A DNA stretch of 64,000 bases from Streptomyces sp. H39-S7 (GCF_027158205.1 NZ_JAPVLU010000034.1:49137-113136); one strand, 5' to 3'. Counted from the first letter of the stretch, positions 8,194-16,080 are shown. The notes: generated from the letters alone by a model not told the origin. Numbers and translations: made by a program.

Positions 8194-9779
8194 GACGCGG
8201 TGACCCCCTCGAAGCGCTGCACGACGGTGAACGCGGGGATCTCGGAGACTTTCGGGCTGCGGGCCAGGATGCGCGGAACGGTGTAGAGGAACACGTTGGG
8301 CATCGACCGGACGGCGATCGACGTGGCCTCCTGCAGCAGCTTCGGGTAGTCCGGGGACTCCAGCGGGGTGCGCCGCACGACGTCGAGGGCCGCGGTGAGT
8401 TGCGGGTCGACGGTGCGGCCGGGGTTCATCAGCCCCTGCTCGCCGAAGAGCACCTGGAAGGCCTGGACGGCGGAGTCACGTCCGGCGAACTGGTCGGTGA
8501 ACAGTGCCCGGGAGTGCTGGATGTAGATGATCTGAGTGGCCTGGGCCGCCGGGATGACCTCGATCTTCGCGGTGACGCCGACCTTCTTCAGCTGCGCCTG
8601 GATGAGTTCGGGCACCCCTTGCGCGGCCGAGGTGGTGAGGGTGAGTTCGAGGCCGTCGGCGTGCCCCGCCTTGGCAAGGAGTTCCCTGGCCTTCTGCGGG
8701 TTGTACGGGTACAGGTCGTCCAGGGCGTCGTTGTGGCCGACGTATCCCTTGGGGAAGGGCTGGTAGCTGACCTCCCCGTGGCCGAACGCGGCCGCCTTGA
8801 GGAGTTCCTGCCGGTCGATGGCGTACTTCAGCGCGAGGGCGACGTCCGGGTCGGTGAAGGGCGCCTTCTTGATGTTGACGTCGAGGGTCGCCACCACCAG
8901 CGACGGAATGACCTGCACCTGCAGTCCGGCGGCCTTGGCCGCCTCGACCTGGCTGCCGGGGATCTGCGCGACGTTGTACTGCCCGGACTGCAGGGCCGCC
9001 ACGACGGTGGAGGCTTCGGGAAGCGGATAGACCTCGAAGTTCTCGGTCTTGATCCGGGCGGCGTCCCAGTACGCCGGGTTGCGGCGCAGCACGGCACGGG
9101 AGTTCTGCACGTACGAGGTCAGGGTGAACGGTCCGGCGCCGGCCGGCTTGGTGGCGAGCGCGGTGGCGTCGGCCCCAGCTTCGAAGGCCTTGGGGTTGAC
9201 GACCATGCCGGTCTTGCCCGCGAACAGGGCGGGGAGTTGGAAGTCGGGCTTCGCCAAGGCGATGGTGACGGTTCCCGCGTCTGGTGCGGTGACCGTCTTG
9301 ACGTTGCTGAGTTGGGCGGCGATGAGCGACTTGGGGTGGTCCCGGCCGCGTTCGATGCTCTTCTTGACGGCGGTGGCGTCGAGCGGGGTGCCGTCGCTGA
9401 ACGTCGCCCCCTTGCGCAGCGTGAAGGTGACCGAGGTGCCGTCCGTGGCGTACTTCCACGACTCGGCGAGCGCGGGAACGGGGTCGCCCTTCTCGTTCTC
9501 CTTGGTGAGGCCCGCGTAGACGAGCGACAGGACGTGCACGTCCCAGCCCGCCGAGGACGTCACCGGGTCCCACGAAGTGGGCAGCGCCCAGCCCCACTTG
9601 AGGGTTCCTCCGGTACCGCCGGCGGTGGCCGGGGCGGCGTCCGAGCCGCAGGCGGCCAGGGTGAGGGCGGCGCCCGCGCCGAGCGCGAGGCCGAGGAAGG
9701 AACGTCTGCCGAGGCCCGCGGGAAGCGCGGCGGGCCGGTCGGCGTCAGCGGTGGTGGAGGGGGTGCGGAAGGTCTGCAT
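8190..9779 (-). CDS. ABC transporter substrate-binding lipoprotein (SBP family 5), Tat-type signal
   Basis: 529-aa extracytoplasmic binding protein of the peptide/nickel/opine family 5. The signal peptide has a twin-arginine motif (GRRSFLGLALGAG) followed by the lipobox LAAC, so the mature protein should be Tat-exported and lipid-anchored. Family features include LAESWKYATDGTSVTFTLRKGATFSDGTPLDATAVKKS split over about residues 100-140, and YAIDRQELLKAAAFG. The start ATG 9779 has an AAAGGTGG ribosome site about 9 nt upstream. It is the first long gene of the sulfur operon, 365 bp downstream of a Cys-containing leader ORF. The ligand is unknown; context suggests an organosulfur compound. Confidence 0.92.
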   Translation of the reverse strand: MQTFRTPSTTADADRPAALPAGLGRRSFLGLALGAGAALTLAACGSDAAPATAGGTGGTLKWGWALPTSWDPVTSSAGWDVHVLSLVYAGLTKENEKGDPVPALAESWKYATDGTSVTFTLRKGATFSDGTPLDATAVKKSIERGRDHPKSLIAAQLSNVKTVTAPDAGTVTIALAKPDFQLPALFAGKTGMVVNPKAFEAGADATALATKPAGAGPFTLTSYVQNSRAVLRRNPAYWDAARIKTENFEVYPLPEASTVVAALQSGQYNVAQIPGSQVEAAKAAGLQVQVIPSLVVATLDVNIKKAPFTDPDVALALKYAIDRQELLKAAAFGHGEVSYQPFPKGYVGHNDALDDLYPYNPQKARELLAKAGHADGLELTLTTSAAQGVPELIQAQLKKVGVTAKIEVIPAAQATQIIYIQHSRALFTDQFAGRDSAVQAFQVLFGEQGLMNPGRTVDPQLTAALDVVRRTPLESPDYPKLLQEATSIAVRSMPNVFLYTVPRILARSPKVSEIPAFTVVQRFEGVTAS

Positions 9780-10144
9780 GGGCGTGCGCCACCTTTCTCG
9801 GCCGTGCGTGGTCATGCCGGGCGGCGGCATGGGTGCAGGGCCGTACGGCGCCTCGTCGGGAACCGAGGGCGCGGAGGGATTCGGAGATGAGTCAGGTGCG
9901 GGACGTGACGAGGTGCGGGACGCGCGGTGTCGGCGGAGGACGCGCGGGAGCACGTGCGGCGGTACGGCGACGCGGGAGTGGGCCTGCGAAAGGCGGCAGC
10001 GGCGGCGCCGTCGACAGGGGGAACGGGACGCCACGGAACTCGCACGGACGGCCGTCCGGCGGCCGGTGGGCGACCGGACCGCGTCAGCGGGTCAGGTGCC
10101 TGTCGGGTGTCGCCGGGGCTGGTGGCCGGGTGGAGAGGGCGGGG
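9780..10144 (-). other. Long 5' leader between leader ORF and binding-protein gene
   Basis: 365 bp between the leader ORF stop and the binding-protein start contain no convincing gene. The DNA is very GC-rich and has several dyads, including a perfect 12-bp palindrome GGACGGCCGTCC at 10046-10057 inside a larger run of CCGGC/GCCGG segments (10046-10078). This is where an attenuator would be expected if the leader ORF acts in cis. I cannot fold it here. Confidence 0.4.
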
Positions 10145-10219
10145 TCAGCGACAGAGTGCGCTGGAGGTACGCCGGTAGTCCACGTATCGGCACACCACAC
10201 CGGGGTGCGTCGGGTTCAT
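10145..10219 (-). CDS. Leaderless Cys-containing leader peptide, 24 codons
   Basis: A short ORF starting at ATG 10219 and ending with TGA at 10145. It encodes 24 residues with Cys at positions 10 and 23, the second directly before the final Arg; the C-terminal part reads VDYRRTSSALCR. It begins 6 nt after a good -10 box, so it is probably translated from a leaderless or near-leaderless mRNA. From memory, many Streptomyces sulfur-related operons carry small annotated 'putative leader peptides' ending with a similar VDL-R-SSA-CR pattern, and mycobacteria have Cys-rich leaderless ORFs that act as cysteine-responsive attenuators. The role here is inferred from this resemblance and from position. 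Confidence 0.72.
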   Translation of the reverse strand: MNPTHPGVVCRYVDYRRTSSALCR

Positions 10220-10225
10220 GCGCAC

Positions 10226-10255
10226 ATACTGGCGGCGGGGCCGACGCGCTGTCAA
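10226..10255 (-). promoter_or_regulatory. Promoter of the organosulfur operon
   Basis: On the minus strand there is a consensus -35 TTGACA (10250-10255), an 18-bp spacer and a -10 CAGTAT (10226-10231), followed 6 nt later by the leader ATG. This is one of the clearest sigma-70-type promoters in the window. Confidence 0.75.
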
Positions 10256-10277
10256 TGGACACCTATCGGTGTCTCAT
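10256..10277. promoter_or_regulatory. Putative Rrf2 operator abutting the -35 box
   Basis: Contains the perfect dyad GACACC-TATC-GGTGTC (10258-10273) directly upstream of the -35 hexamer. Its first half, read as AATGGACAC from 10255, recurs exactly at 11759-11767 in the rrf2/cupin intergenic region. Binding by the Rrf2 protein is inferred from this shared motif. Confidence 0.6.
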
Positions 10278-10304
10278 GGGCCGAGATCTCGCCAACCGCC
10301 CACG

Positions 10305-11219
10305 TCACGCGACGTGCGACAGCGCCGGGTGCGTACGCGCCTCGTCCGGGTGCAGCCACAGCGGCCCGTTGCCCGTCTCGATCCGCACGGCGTCCCCGGG
10401 CGCCTCCTGACCACCGGTGAGCAGGCGCAACTCCACGCCGGTCAGGGTGCGGTAGCGCTCCAGCGCCTCGTCTGCGGGCAGCAGGTCCGAGGAGGGCGAC
10501 ACCCCGGGCGCGGCCCGCAGAACCGCCTCCGCGTACTCCTCGTACGGCCGCCACCCGGGCACGTGGACGGTGCCGCCGGGACCGGTCAGCCGCAGGGTCG
10601 GAAGGGCGTAGCGGTGCCGGCCGTTGACGAACTTCGCCCGGCCGCCGTGCGGCCCCGGGCCGTCGGCCTCCAGCACGCAGCGCGCCGGGGTCCGGGTCTC
10701 GCGCCAGTCCCGGCGCACCGCCCGCTCGGTGGCCGGATCCCGCAGGTCGCGCACCAGTTGCTCCCGGTCGAGCCCGGGGACGCCGGAGACGGTGTCCCGC
10801 ACACCGCGCTCACTGTCGGCGGGTGTCCCGACCACGAAGGTGGACTCGCGCAGACGTCGCAGCACCCGCTCCGCGACCAGCGCGCCCTGCGCCTCGGCGG
10901 CCTTCGCCGCGAGCGACGCCGGCCAACTGCTGACGGCGACGCGCTCCAGCCGGTGCGCGAAGGGCGCGGCGGTGTGCTCGGCGATCCCCGCGACGAACTC
11001 CTGGTACCAGAGCGCCTCCGCCGCGGGGTCGGGGGCCGGGTCGTCGTCCTCGTCGAAGAGGATTCCGCAGACCCTGCGCCAGGAGACATCCCCGGCCTGC
11101 TCAGCGCCGCGCAGCGCGTGCCGCAGCTTGCGGAAGGTGGGCTCGGAGCCCCACGCCCAGGGGCAGGCCGGATCGGTGAACTCCACGATCTCCAGGGTCG
11201 TTCCGGTCCCCCGCGTCAC
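10305..11219 (-). CDS. DsbA family thioredoxin-fold protein
   Basis: 304-aa protein of the DsbA/HCCA-isomerase superfamily. The N-terminus reads LEIVEFTDPACPWAWGSEP, which is the family active-site region with a single Cys; the second Cys of a CxxC is replaced by Ala-Trp. The cis-Pro region and the central helical insertion (residues about 80-190) are as expected, and a C-terminal tail of about 60 residues follows. Such proteins are FrnE-like oxidoreductases or isomerases. The GTG start (11219) overlaps the rrf2 stop by 4 bp, so the two are translationally coupled. A link to sulfur or thiol metabolism is likely but not proven. Confidence 0.78.
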   Translation of the reverse strand: MTRGTGTTLEIVEFTDPACPWAWGSEPTFRKLRHALRGAEQAGDVSWRRVCGILFDEDDDPAPDPAAEALWYQEFVAGIAEHTAAPFAHRLERVAVSSWPASLAAKAAEAQGALVAERVLRRLRESTFVVGTPADSERGVRDTVSGVPGLDREQLVRDLRDPATERAVRRDWRETRTPARCVLEADGPGPHGGRAKFVNGRHRYALPTLRLTGPGGTVHVPGWRPYEEYAEAVLRAAPGVSPSSDLLPADEALERYRTLTGVELRLLTGGQEAPGDAVRIETGNGPLWLHPDEARTHPALSHVA

Positions 11220-11680
11220 GCCCGTGCCACCGCACCCGCCCGCGGCGTGAACAGGTCCACCGGGCCCGGCCCCGCCGCCACTCCCCCGTCCGCCAGCTCG
11301 GCGACGGTGATCCGCCCGAGCAGTTCCTCCGCCGCCGCCTGCACGGCGCGCCACACCGAGGGCAGCTGCCGGGCCGCGCCCGGATAGTCCAGTTCGTCCA
11401 GGCGTTCGCCGCGCAGGGTCATGAAGTCGCCGTCGACCGCGACCATCACTTCGGCGAGGGTGATCAGCCCCGCGTCGCGGCCGAGCCAGTAACCGCCCTC
11501 GCAGCCGCGCTGGCTGCGGACGAGTCCGGCCCGGCGGAGATCGCCGAAGACGGACTTGAGGAAGCGGAACGGAATCTCCTGCGAGGAGGCGATGCCCTCA
11601 CAGGTCAGCGGCCTTCCGCCGTCGGCGGCGAGTTCCACGAGCGCCCGCACCGCGTAGTCCGTCTTGGCCGAGATGTGCAT
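11216..11680 (-). CDS. Rrf2 family transcriptional regulator
   Basis: 154-aa protein starting MHISAKTDYAVRALVELA, the hallmark of Rrf2 winged-helix regulators. The recognition region reads IPFRFLKSVFGDLRRAGLVRSQRGCEGGYWLGR. The three closely spaced Cys residues that bind the Fe-S cluster in IscR/NsrR are absent: Cys occurs only at about positions 28 and 60. It therefore resembles the cluster-free CymR branch, which senses sulfur status together with CysK in Firmicutes. A GAGGAAG ribosome site precedes the ATG. It is divergent from the cupin gene and has a dyad in its own promoter, suggesting autoregulation and control of the downstream sulfur operon. Confidence 0.88.
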   Translation of the reverse strand: MHISAKTDYAVRALVELAADGGRPLTCEGIASSQEIPFRFLKSVFGDLRRAGLVRSQRGCEGGYWLGRDAGLITLAEVMVAVDGDFMTLRGERLDELDYPGAARQLPSVWRAVQAAAEELLGRITVAELADGGVAAGPGPVDLFTPRAGAVARA

Positions 11681-11756
11681 GGCTACCGTCTTCCTCGTGA
11701 GGGTGCGTCCCTGAGATCAAAGGGGCCCTGGCGAACGGCGGACAGCCGGGCCGACA

Positions 11757-11800
11757 CTAATGGACACATCTTGACATCCATTCAACCCGCTCTCTACGGT
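11757..11800. promoter_or_regulatory. Divergent rrf2/cupin promoters with a shared dyad
   Basis: Minus strand: -35 TTGAAT (11780-11785), 17-bp spacer, -10 CATTAG (11757-11762) for rrf2. Plus strand: -35 TTGACA (11771-11776), 18-bp spacer, -10 TACGGT (11795-11800) for the cupin gene. The inverted repeat AATGGA-12 nt-TCCATT (11759-11782) sits between the rrf2 boxes and covers the cupin -35. A regulator bound here could affect both promoters. Confidence 0.6.
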
Positions 11801-11969
11801 CTGGGCCAGGGCCGCAGTGGCCCCGTGCCGCCGGCTCCACTGTTCGCCCACCGCTGCCGCCTCGTGGAATGTCGGCAACACCGGTCGCGGCGCCCGCATT
11901 CCTGGACGGCGGCGCGACCGCGCGGCACCGTCCGCATCCGAGCCGTCGAGCCCCCGGGCAGGAACCGCC

Positions 11970-12521
11970 ATGACCTCGCACACGCACCACGCTCCGCAGC
12001 CGGACCCGTCCGCACGCGACGGCTTCCACCCCGATCTGCCCGACCCCGCTCCCGGTGCGGAAACCGCCGGCTCGCTGCCGCTGCACGCCCGGCTGCACCA
12101 CATCCGCGCGGACTCCCTCGACGGCGACACCGCGCAGACCGGCGGCATGCGCCGCTTCGCCGCCATCAGCGGGCGCACGGTCGGCTCGGAACGCATCTGG
12201 ATGGGGCAGACGCATGTCGCGCCGGCCACCGCGTCCTCCGACCACCACCACGGTGCCTCGGAGACCGCGATCCATGTCGTCAGCGGTCACCCGGAGTTCG
12301 TCTTCCTGGACGAGTCGAACGGCGTCAGGGAAGAGGTCAGGCTGCGCACCTCGCCCGGCGACTACATCTTCGTGCCGCCCTTCGTCCCGCACCGCGAGGA
12401 GAACCCGAGTGAGGACGAGGAGGCCGTCGTCGTGATCGCGCGCAGTACCCAGGAGGCGGTCGTCGTCAATCTCCCGGGACTGTACGTCCTGGGTGACGCC
12501 GGTACCGACGCGGCGGAGTAG
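11970..12521 (+). CDS. Cupin domain protein
   Basis: 183-aa single-domain cupin. The first cupin motif is seen in SDHHHGASETAIHVVSGHPEFVF, with the metal-binding His cluster and Glu, and the second in SPGDYIFVPPFVPHREEN. This is the class of small cytosolic cupins with possible dioxygenase, isomerase or binding roles. It starts at an ATG with a GGCAGGAA ribosome site. It is divergent from rrf2 and probably shares its operator, so it may belong to the sulfur regulon (for example thiol dioxygenation), though no substrate-specific motif is visible. Its stop lies 6 bp from the convergent MreB-like gene. Confidence 0.8.
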   Translation: MTSHTHHAPQPDPSARDGFHPDLPDPAPGAETAGSLPLHARLHHIRADSLDGDTAQTGGMRRFAAISGRTVGSERIWMGQTHVAPATASSDHHHGASETAIHVVSGHPEFVFLDESNGVREEVRLRTSPGDYIFVPPFVPHREENPSEDEEAVVVIARSTQEAVVVNLPGLYVLGDAGTDAAE

Positions 12522-12527
12522 ACGGAA

Positions 12528-13601
12528 TCAGACCGGGAGCATCTGCTGCGGAAGGAACCTCGCCTCGGTGAGGTACCTGCGGGCACCGAGGATCGCCGAG
12601 GACATCGGATCGGCCGCCCGGTGGACGGGCATGTCGGTCAGTTCGGCGAGCAGTTCGCGCAGCCCGCCCATGAGCGAACCGCCGCCGGTCAGCACCAGAC
12701 CCCGCCGCGTGATGTCGTCGGCGACGCTGGCCGGGCTCCCCTCGAGCACCGCTTCGACCGTCTCGGCGATGACCCTGACATACGGCGCCACGACGTCGGC
12801 GAGCTCGGCCAGGGTCACCGGCACCGTGCGGGGCCGGCCGGTGGCGGCGTCGCGGCCGGTCACCGACAGCGCGGCCGGTCCCGGGGCGCCGGGCGTACCA
12901 CTCAGCCCGGTCTTGACGTCCTGCCCCCACCGGACCCCGAGTGCCAGCCCGTACCGGCTCTCCAAGTACGCGGTGATCACCTCGTCGAAGGTGTCACCGG
13001 CGGCCGCCGTGGACGCGGACGCGACCATGCTGCCGAACGCGAACCCGGCCACGTCGGTGGTGCCCGCCCCGACGTCGACGATCATGCACCCGTCGCCGTC
13101 CCGCACCGGCAGGCCCGCGCCGATCGCGGCGGCCAGCGGCTTGGGCAGCATCCGCACCTGGCGGGCGCCGGCGGCGTGCAACGCGTCCTGCAGGGCCCGG
13201 CGCTCCACCGAGGTGGCCAGGACCGGGACGGTGACCATCACCCGGGGCGGCGCGAACGCCGTCCACTGCCGCCGCCGTCCCAGGGCGTGCCACAGCAGCC
13301 GCGAGGCCGGTTCGAACTCGGTGATCGCGCCGTGCCGCAGCGGGGCGGTGGCCACGATGTCGGGCGGAGTGCGGCCGAGCATCCGCCGGGCGTCCTCGCC
13401 GATCGCCAGCACCTTGTTGGTCCCGGTGCGCACGGCCACCACCGAGGCGCCCTCACTCACCGGGCCGGTCCTGCCGTGCACCCGGGTGTTCGCCGTTCCC
13501 AGGTCCACCACCAGGTCGAGGGCGCCGGACGCCCCGCCCGGGTCGGGCGAGTCGGTCCGCTGCCGGCCGGTGAAGGTGTTCAGCAGCTGAGGGAGCGTCA
13601 T
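12528..13601 (-). CDS. MreB/Mbl family actin-like protein (nucleotide site intact)
   Basis: 357-aa MreB-like protein with all three ASKHA nucleotide motifs: phosphate-1 LVVDLGTANTRV (about residues 30-41), phosphate-2 MIVDVGAGTTDVAGFAFG, and adenosine motif GLVLTGGGSLMGGLREL followed by MPVHRAADP. It should bind ATP and could polymerise. It is not in an mreBCD cluster; it lies next to cell-wall hydrolase genes and two more divergent MreB-like genes. ATG 13601 is selected because it gives a normal MreB N-terminus (MTLPQLLNTF). It is the most canonical of the three copies. Confidence 0.88.
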   Translation of the reverse strand: MTLPQLLNTFTGRQRTDSPDPGGASGALDLVVDLGTANTRVHGRTGPVSEGASVVAVRTGTNKVLAIGEDARRMLGRTPPDIVATAPLRHGAITEFEPASRLLWHALGRRRQWTAFAPPRVMVTVPVLATSVERRALQDALHAAGARQVRMLPKPLAAAIGAGLPVRDGDGCMIVDVGAGTTDVAGFAFGSMVASASTAAAGDTFDEVITAYLESRYGLALGVRWGQDVKTGLSGTPGAPGPAALSVTGRDAATGRPRTVPVTLAELADVVAPYVRVIAETVEAVLEGSPASVADDITRRGLVLTGGGSLMGGLRELLAELTDMPVHRAADPMSSAILGARRYLTEARFLPQQMLPV

Positions 13602-13669
13602 GGTGACTCCTGGGAGGGGTGCCTGGGCCGGGGACGGCCTGTCGTCAAGAAGGCATGCCCGTCCCCGGG

Positions 13670-13692
13670 CACGCGGCGGTGCCCGCCGCGTG
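13670..13692 (-). terminator. Stem-loop after Rpf-LysM-M23 gene
   Basis: Perfect 10-bp inverted repeat (13670-13679 and 13683-13692) with a 3-nt loop, about 75 bp past the stop of the hydrolase gene. Confidence 0.5.
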
Positions 13693-13767
13693 TTGTCCCT
13701 CGAAAGAGTGAAGTCCATCGTTCCGGGCGGCCGATGGCCGCGTTGAGGCGCCGGCCACCGGCCGGTG

Positions 13768-15066
13768 TCAGATGTTGACGCCGTGTGCCCGCAGGTAGGC
13801 GAGCGGGTTGATGTCCGAGCCGTACCCGGGCCCGGTGCGGATCTCGAAGTGCAGGTGCGGTCCGGTGGCGTTGCCGGTGGATCCGGAACGGCCGATCTGC
13901 TGGCCCCGGTTGACGGGCTGCCCGGACCGTACGGACAGTTGCGACAGGTGCCCGTACTGGCTGTACCTGCCATCGGGGTGGCGGATGACGACCTGGTAGC
14001 CGTAGGCGCCGCCCCATCCGGCGGAGACGACCGTCCCGTTGCCGACGGACTTCACCGAGGTGCCCGTGGAGACCGGAAAGTCGACACCGGTGTGGTAGCC
14101 GCTCGACCAGCTGGCGCCGGAGGCGTGGTACGCGGTGCTGGGGCTGACGCCGCTGACCGGCGCCATGAAGGACGATCCGGACGCTGCCGGCTTGTGCACG
14201 ACCTGCTGGGCCGGCTTCTGGGCCGGCTTCTGGGCCGGCTTCTGTACTGGCTTCTGGGCCGGTTTCTGCACGGCGGCCTTGTGGACCGCCGCCGGTTTGG
14301 CGGGCGCCGCCTTCTCGCGCGGCTGCGGCTTCGCGGCGGGCGGCTGCGTCCTGGCGGCGGGCGCGGTACCGGTGAGGCTGAGGTGCTGGCCGGGGAAGAT
14401 CAGGTCCGGGTCACCGCCGACGGTCTGCCGGTTGGCCGCGTAGAGCTGGGGCCATCCGCCCCTGGTGTGGTGGTCCGACGCGATACCGGACAGCGTGTCG
14501 CCGCTGACGACGACGTACGCGTCGGCGGTGGTCCTGCCCGGCGTCGCGGGCGAGGAGGGCTTGGCGGCCGGTGCGGCCTGGGCGGGCGCGGCCTTCGCGG
14601 CGACCTTCACCGGTGCCCGCTGTGCTTGGGGTTGCTGTGCGGGGACGGCCTTCTTCGCGTGGGCCGGAGCCTGCTTCGGGGCCGCGCTGTCGCGGCTGAG
14701 CCCCGCTTTGGGCCCGCACACCGGCCAGGCCTGCGGACCTTGGCCGCGCAGTACCTTCTCCGCGATGGCGATCTGCTGGGACTTCGTCGCGAGGTCGGCG
14801 CGGGAGGCGTACACCGTGCCGCCGTAGGCCTTCCAGGTGCTCGCGGCGAACTGCAGTCCGCCGTAGTACCCGTTACCGGTGTTGATGCCCCAGTCCTGGG
14901 TACTCTCGCACTGAGCGACCTTGTCCCAGGTGCTGAGCGACGCCGCCGAGGCCCCGCTGACGCTGATCAGGGGAAGCGCGAGACCCGCTCCGCCCGCGGT
15001 GACGGTCAATGAGGCCTGCGAGACCCGGCTGGGCCGGTAGCGGCGGTGGCGACCACGTAATGGCAT
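13768..15066 (-). CDS. Secreted Rpf-LysM-M23 cell wall hydrolase
   Basis: 432-aa secreted protein. The signal peptide (residues 1-42) is followed by a resuscitation-promoting-factor transglycosylase domain (about 44-120) with catalytic Glu in VAQCESTQDW and the NTGNGYYGGLQF motif. An Ala/Pro/Lys/Gln linker, a LysM domain (about 182-235, YVVVSGDTLSGIA), a second linker with KPAQ repeats and a C-terminal M23 peptidase (about 318-425) follow. The zinc motifs of M23 are present as HTGVD and HLHF. It should cut both glycan and peptide parts of peptidoglycan, in spore germination or growth. The layout resembles the Streptomyces Rpf that combines these three domains. Confidence 0.9.
   Translation of the reverse strand: MPLRGRHRRYRPSRVSQASLTVTAGGAGLALPLISVSGASAASLSTWDKVAQCESTQDWGINTGNGYYGGLQFAASTWKAYGGTVYASRADLATKSQQIAIAEKVLRGQGPQAWPVCGPKAGLSRDSAAPKQAPAHAKKAVPAQQPQAQRAPVKVAAKAAPAQAAPAAKPSSPATPGRTTADAYVVVSGDTLSGIASDHHTRGGWPQLYAANRQTVGGDPDLIFPGQHLSLTGTAPAARTQPPAAKPQPREKAAPAKPAAVHKAAVQKPAQKPVQKPAQKPAQKPAQQVVHKPAASGSSFMAPVSGVSPSTAYHASGASWSSGYHTGVDFPVSTGTSVKSVGNGTVVSAGWGGAYGYQVVIRHPDGRYSQYGHLSQLSVRSGQPVNRGQQIGRSGSTGNATGPHLHFEIRTGPGYGSDINPLAYLRAHGVNI
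14206..14268 (-). repeat. Coding 12-bp tandem repeats (KPAQ linker)
   Basis: Five 12-bp units (consensus on the plus strand CTGGGCCGGCTT) encode a KPAQ/KPVQ repeat in the linker between LysM and M23. Length may vary between strains. Confidence 0.8.
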
Positions 15067-15111
15067 AGACCTCGTCCTCTTCCACGACCGGGGGCCGGAC
15101 TGGCGCCCCAC

Positions 15112-15141
15112 AGGTTAGACGCAAGGTTTTGGCCACCACAA
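15112..15141 (-). promoter_or_regulatory. Putative promoter of the Rpf-LysM-M23 gene
   Basis: Minus strand -35 TTGTGG (15136-15141), 18-bp spacer, -10 TAACCT (15112-15117), 45 bp upstream of the ATG. The 5' leader is too short for the c-di-AMP riboswitch known upstream of some rpf genes. Confidence 0.45.
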
Positions 15142-15164
15142 GGGGCGCACGCGGAGCGGCTGTT

Positions 15165-15204
15165 GGGGCGGACGGTGCCTTCGACTCGTGGCACCGCCCG
15201 CCCC
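15165..15204 (-). terminator. Stem-loop terminator after chitosanase gene
   Basis: A 15-bp inverted repeat with one mismatch (15165-15179 and 15190-15204, 10-nt loop) starts 10 bp past the chitosanase stop codon. Confidence 0.7.
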
Positions 15205-15213
15205 CGGGGTCGA

Positions 15214-16080
15214 TCAGTTGGCGATGTTGTAGCTGTCGCCGTAGACCTTCCAGCTCAGCGGCGGGTTGAGGTCGAAGTTGCCCTTCTGCAGGAAGACACG
15301 CTGCTCGGTGTCGACCCGGCTGGTGTCGCTGTGCGCCTCCTCCGTCTTCATCGCCGCCTTGCGGGCGTCGAGGAAGGCGTTGAGGTACGTTGTCTCGTTT
15401 CCGCCCTGCGCGGGCGTTTTGGCCTTCTTCAGGGCGGCCTTGCGGATACCGCCGAAGCTGGTGCTGTCCGTACCGGGACCGTGCATCACGATCGCGTCGT
15501 AGTAGGCGAACTGGCCGAGCGCGCGCAGACCGTCGGACTTTGCCTGGCTGACGGCCGGGTTGAAGTAGACGCGGTCGCGCTCGTCGTTCTGCGCGGTCTG
15601 GAACGCCGCGTCCTTGGCGGCGGTCTTCCAGGCGCTCTCGAAGCCCGAGCCGAGGCCCGAGTGAGATTCGGTGCCGTTGACCTTGCGCAGCGCGGGAAGG
15701 TACTTGGCGAGGGCGTTGCCGGGCTTGCGGTCGGTGTACAGCTCGACGAGGTCCAGCATGTCGCCGGTACCGGAACAGAAGCCGATGATGCCGGCGGTGT
15801 AACCGCGGCCGTCGCCGATGTCCTCGATGTACTTGTACTGCGACTTCCAGTCCAGCGAGGAGTTCTCGGCGCTGGACACCAGCTGCATCGCGATGTCCTT
15901 CTTGTGCGCGTCGTCGAGACCGACGCCCGCTGCCTTGACCGCGGCACTGTGCGCGGCCACGGGCGTCGCGGCGTTGCCGTTGGCCGCGATCACCAGGGGG
16001 GTGGCACCTGCGGCCAGCAGTCCGGTGGCTATGAGAAGGGTCAGGCGCTTGCGGGATCGTCCTGCGCGGTGGTCGTTCAC
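15214..16080 (-). CDS. csn: Secreted GH46 chitosanase
   Basis: 288-aa enzyme with an N-terminal Sec-type signal (basic RSRKR, then hydrophobic LLIATGLLAAGATPLVIA). The catalytic region is clear: VSSAENSSLDWKSQY carries the proton-donor Glu and YIEDIGDGRGYTAGIIGFC the catalytic Asp of family 46. It hydrolyses chitosan endolytically outside the cell. The start is a GTG with a GGAGAG ribosome site. The perfect palindrome 63 bp upstream is the kind known to bind the CsnR repressor of actinomycete chitosanase genes. Confidence 0.95.
   Translation of the reverse strand: MNDHRAGRSRKRLTLLIATGLLAAGATPLVIAANGNAATPVAAHSAAVKAAGVGLDDAHKKDIAMQLVSSAENSSLDWKSQYKYIEDIGDGRGYTAGIIGFCSGTGDMLDLVELYTDRKPGNALAKYLPALRKVNGTESHSGLGSGFESAWKTAAKDAAFQTAQNDERDRVYFNPAVSQAKSDGLRALGQFAYYDAIVMHGPGTDSTSFGGIRKAALKKAKTPAQGGNETTYLNAFLDARKAAMKTEEAHSDTSRVDTEQRVFLQKGNFDLNPPLSWKVYGDSYNIAN

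Noticed and set aside
11216..11680. IscR/NsrR-type Fe-S sensing by the Rrf2 protein
   Set aside because: The three clustered Cys residues are absent; only two separated Cys are present.
11807..11969. Possible Cys-containing leader in the cupin 5' region
   Set aside because: A GTG-initiated frame has a CRLVEC segment, but it lacks a nearby stop and the conserved ending seen at 10145-10219.
15067..15213. c-di-AMP riboswitch in front of the Rpf-type gene
   Set aside because: The leader is only about 45-50 nt from the likely promoter to the ATG, too short for the known motif.
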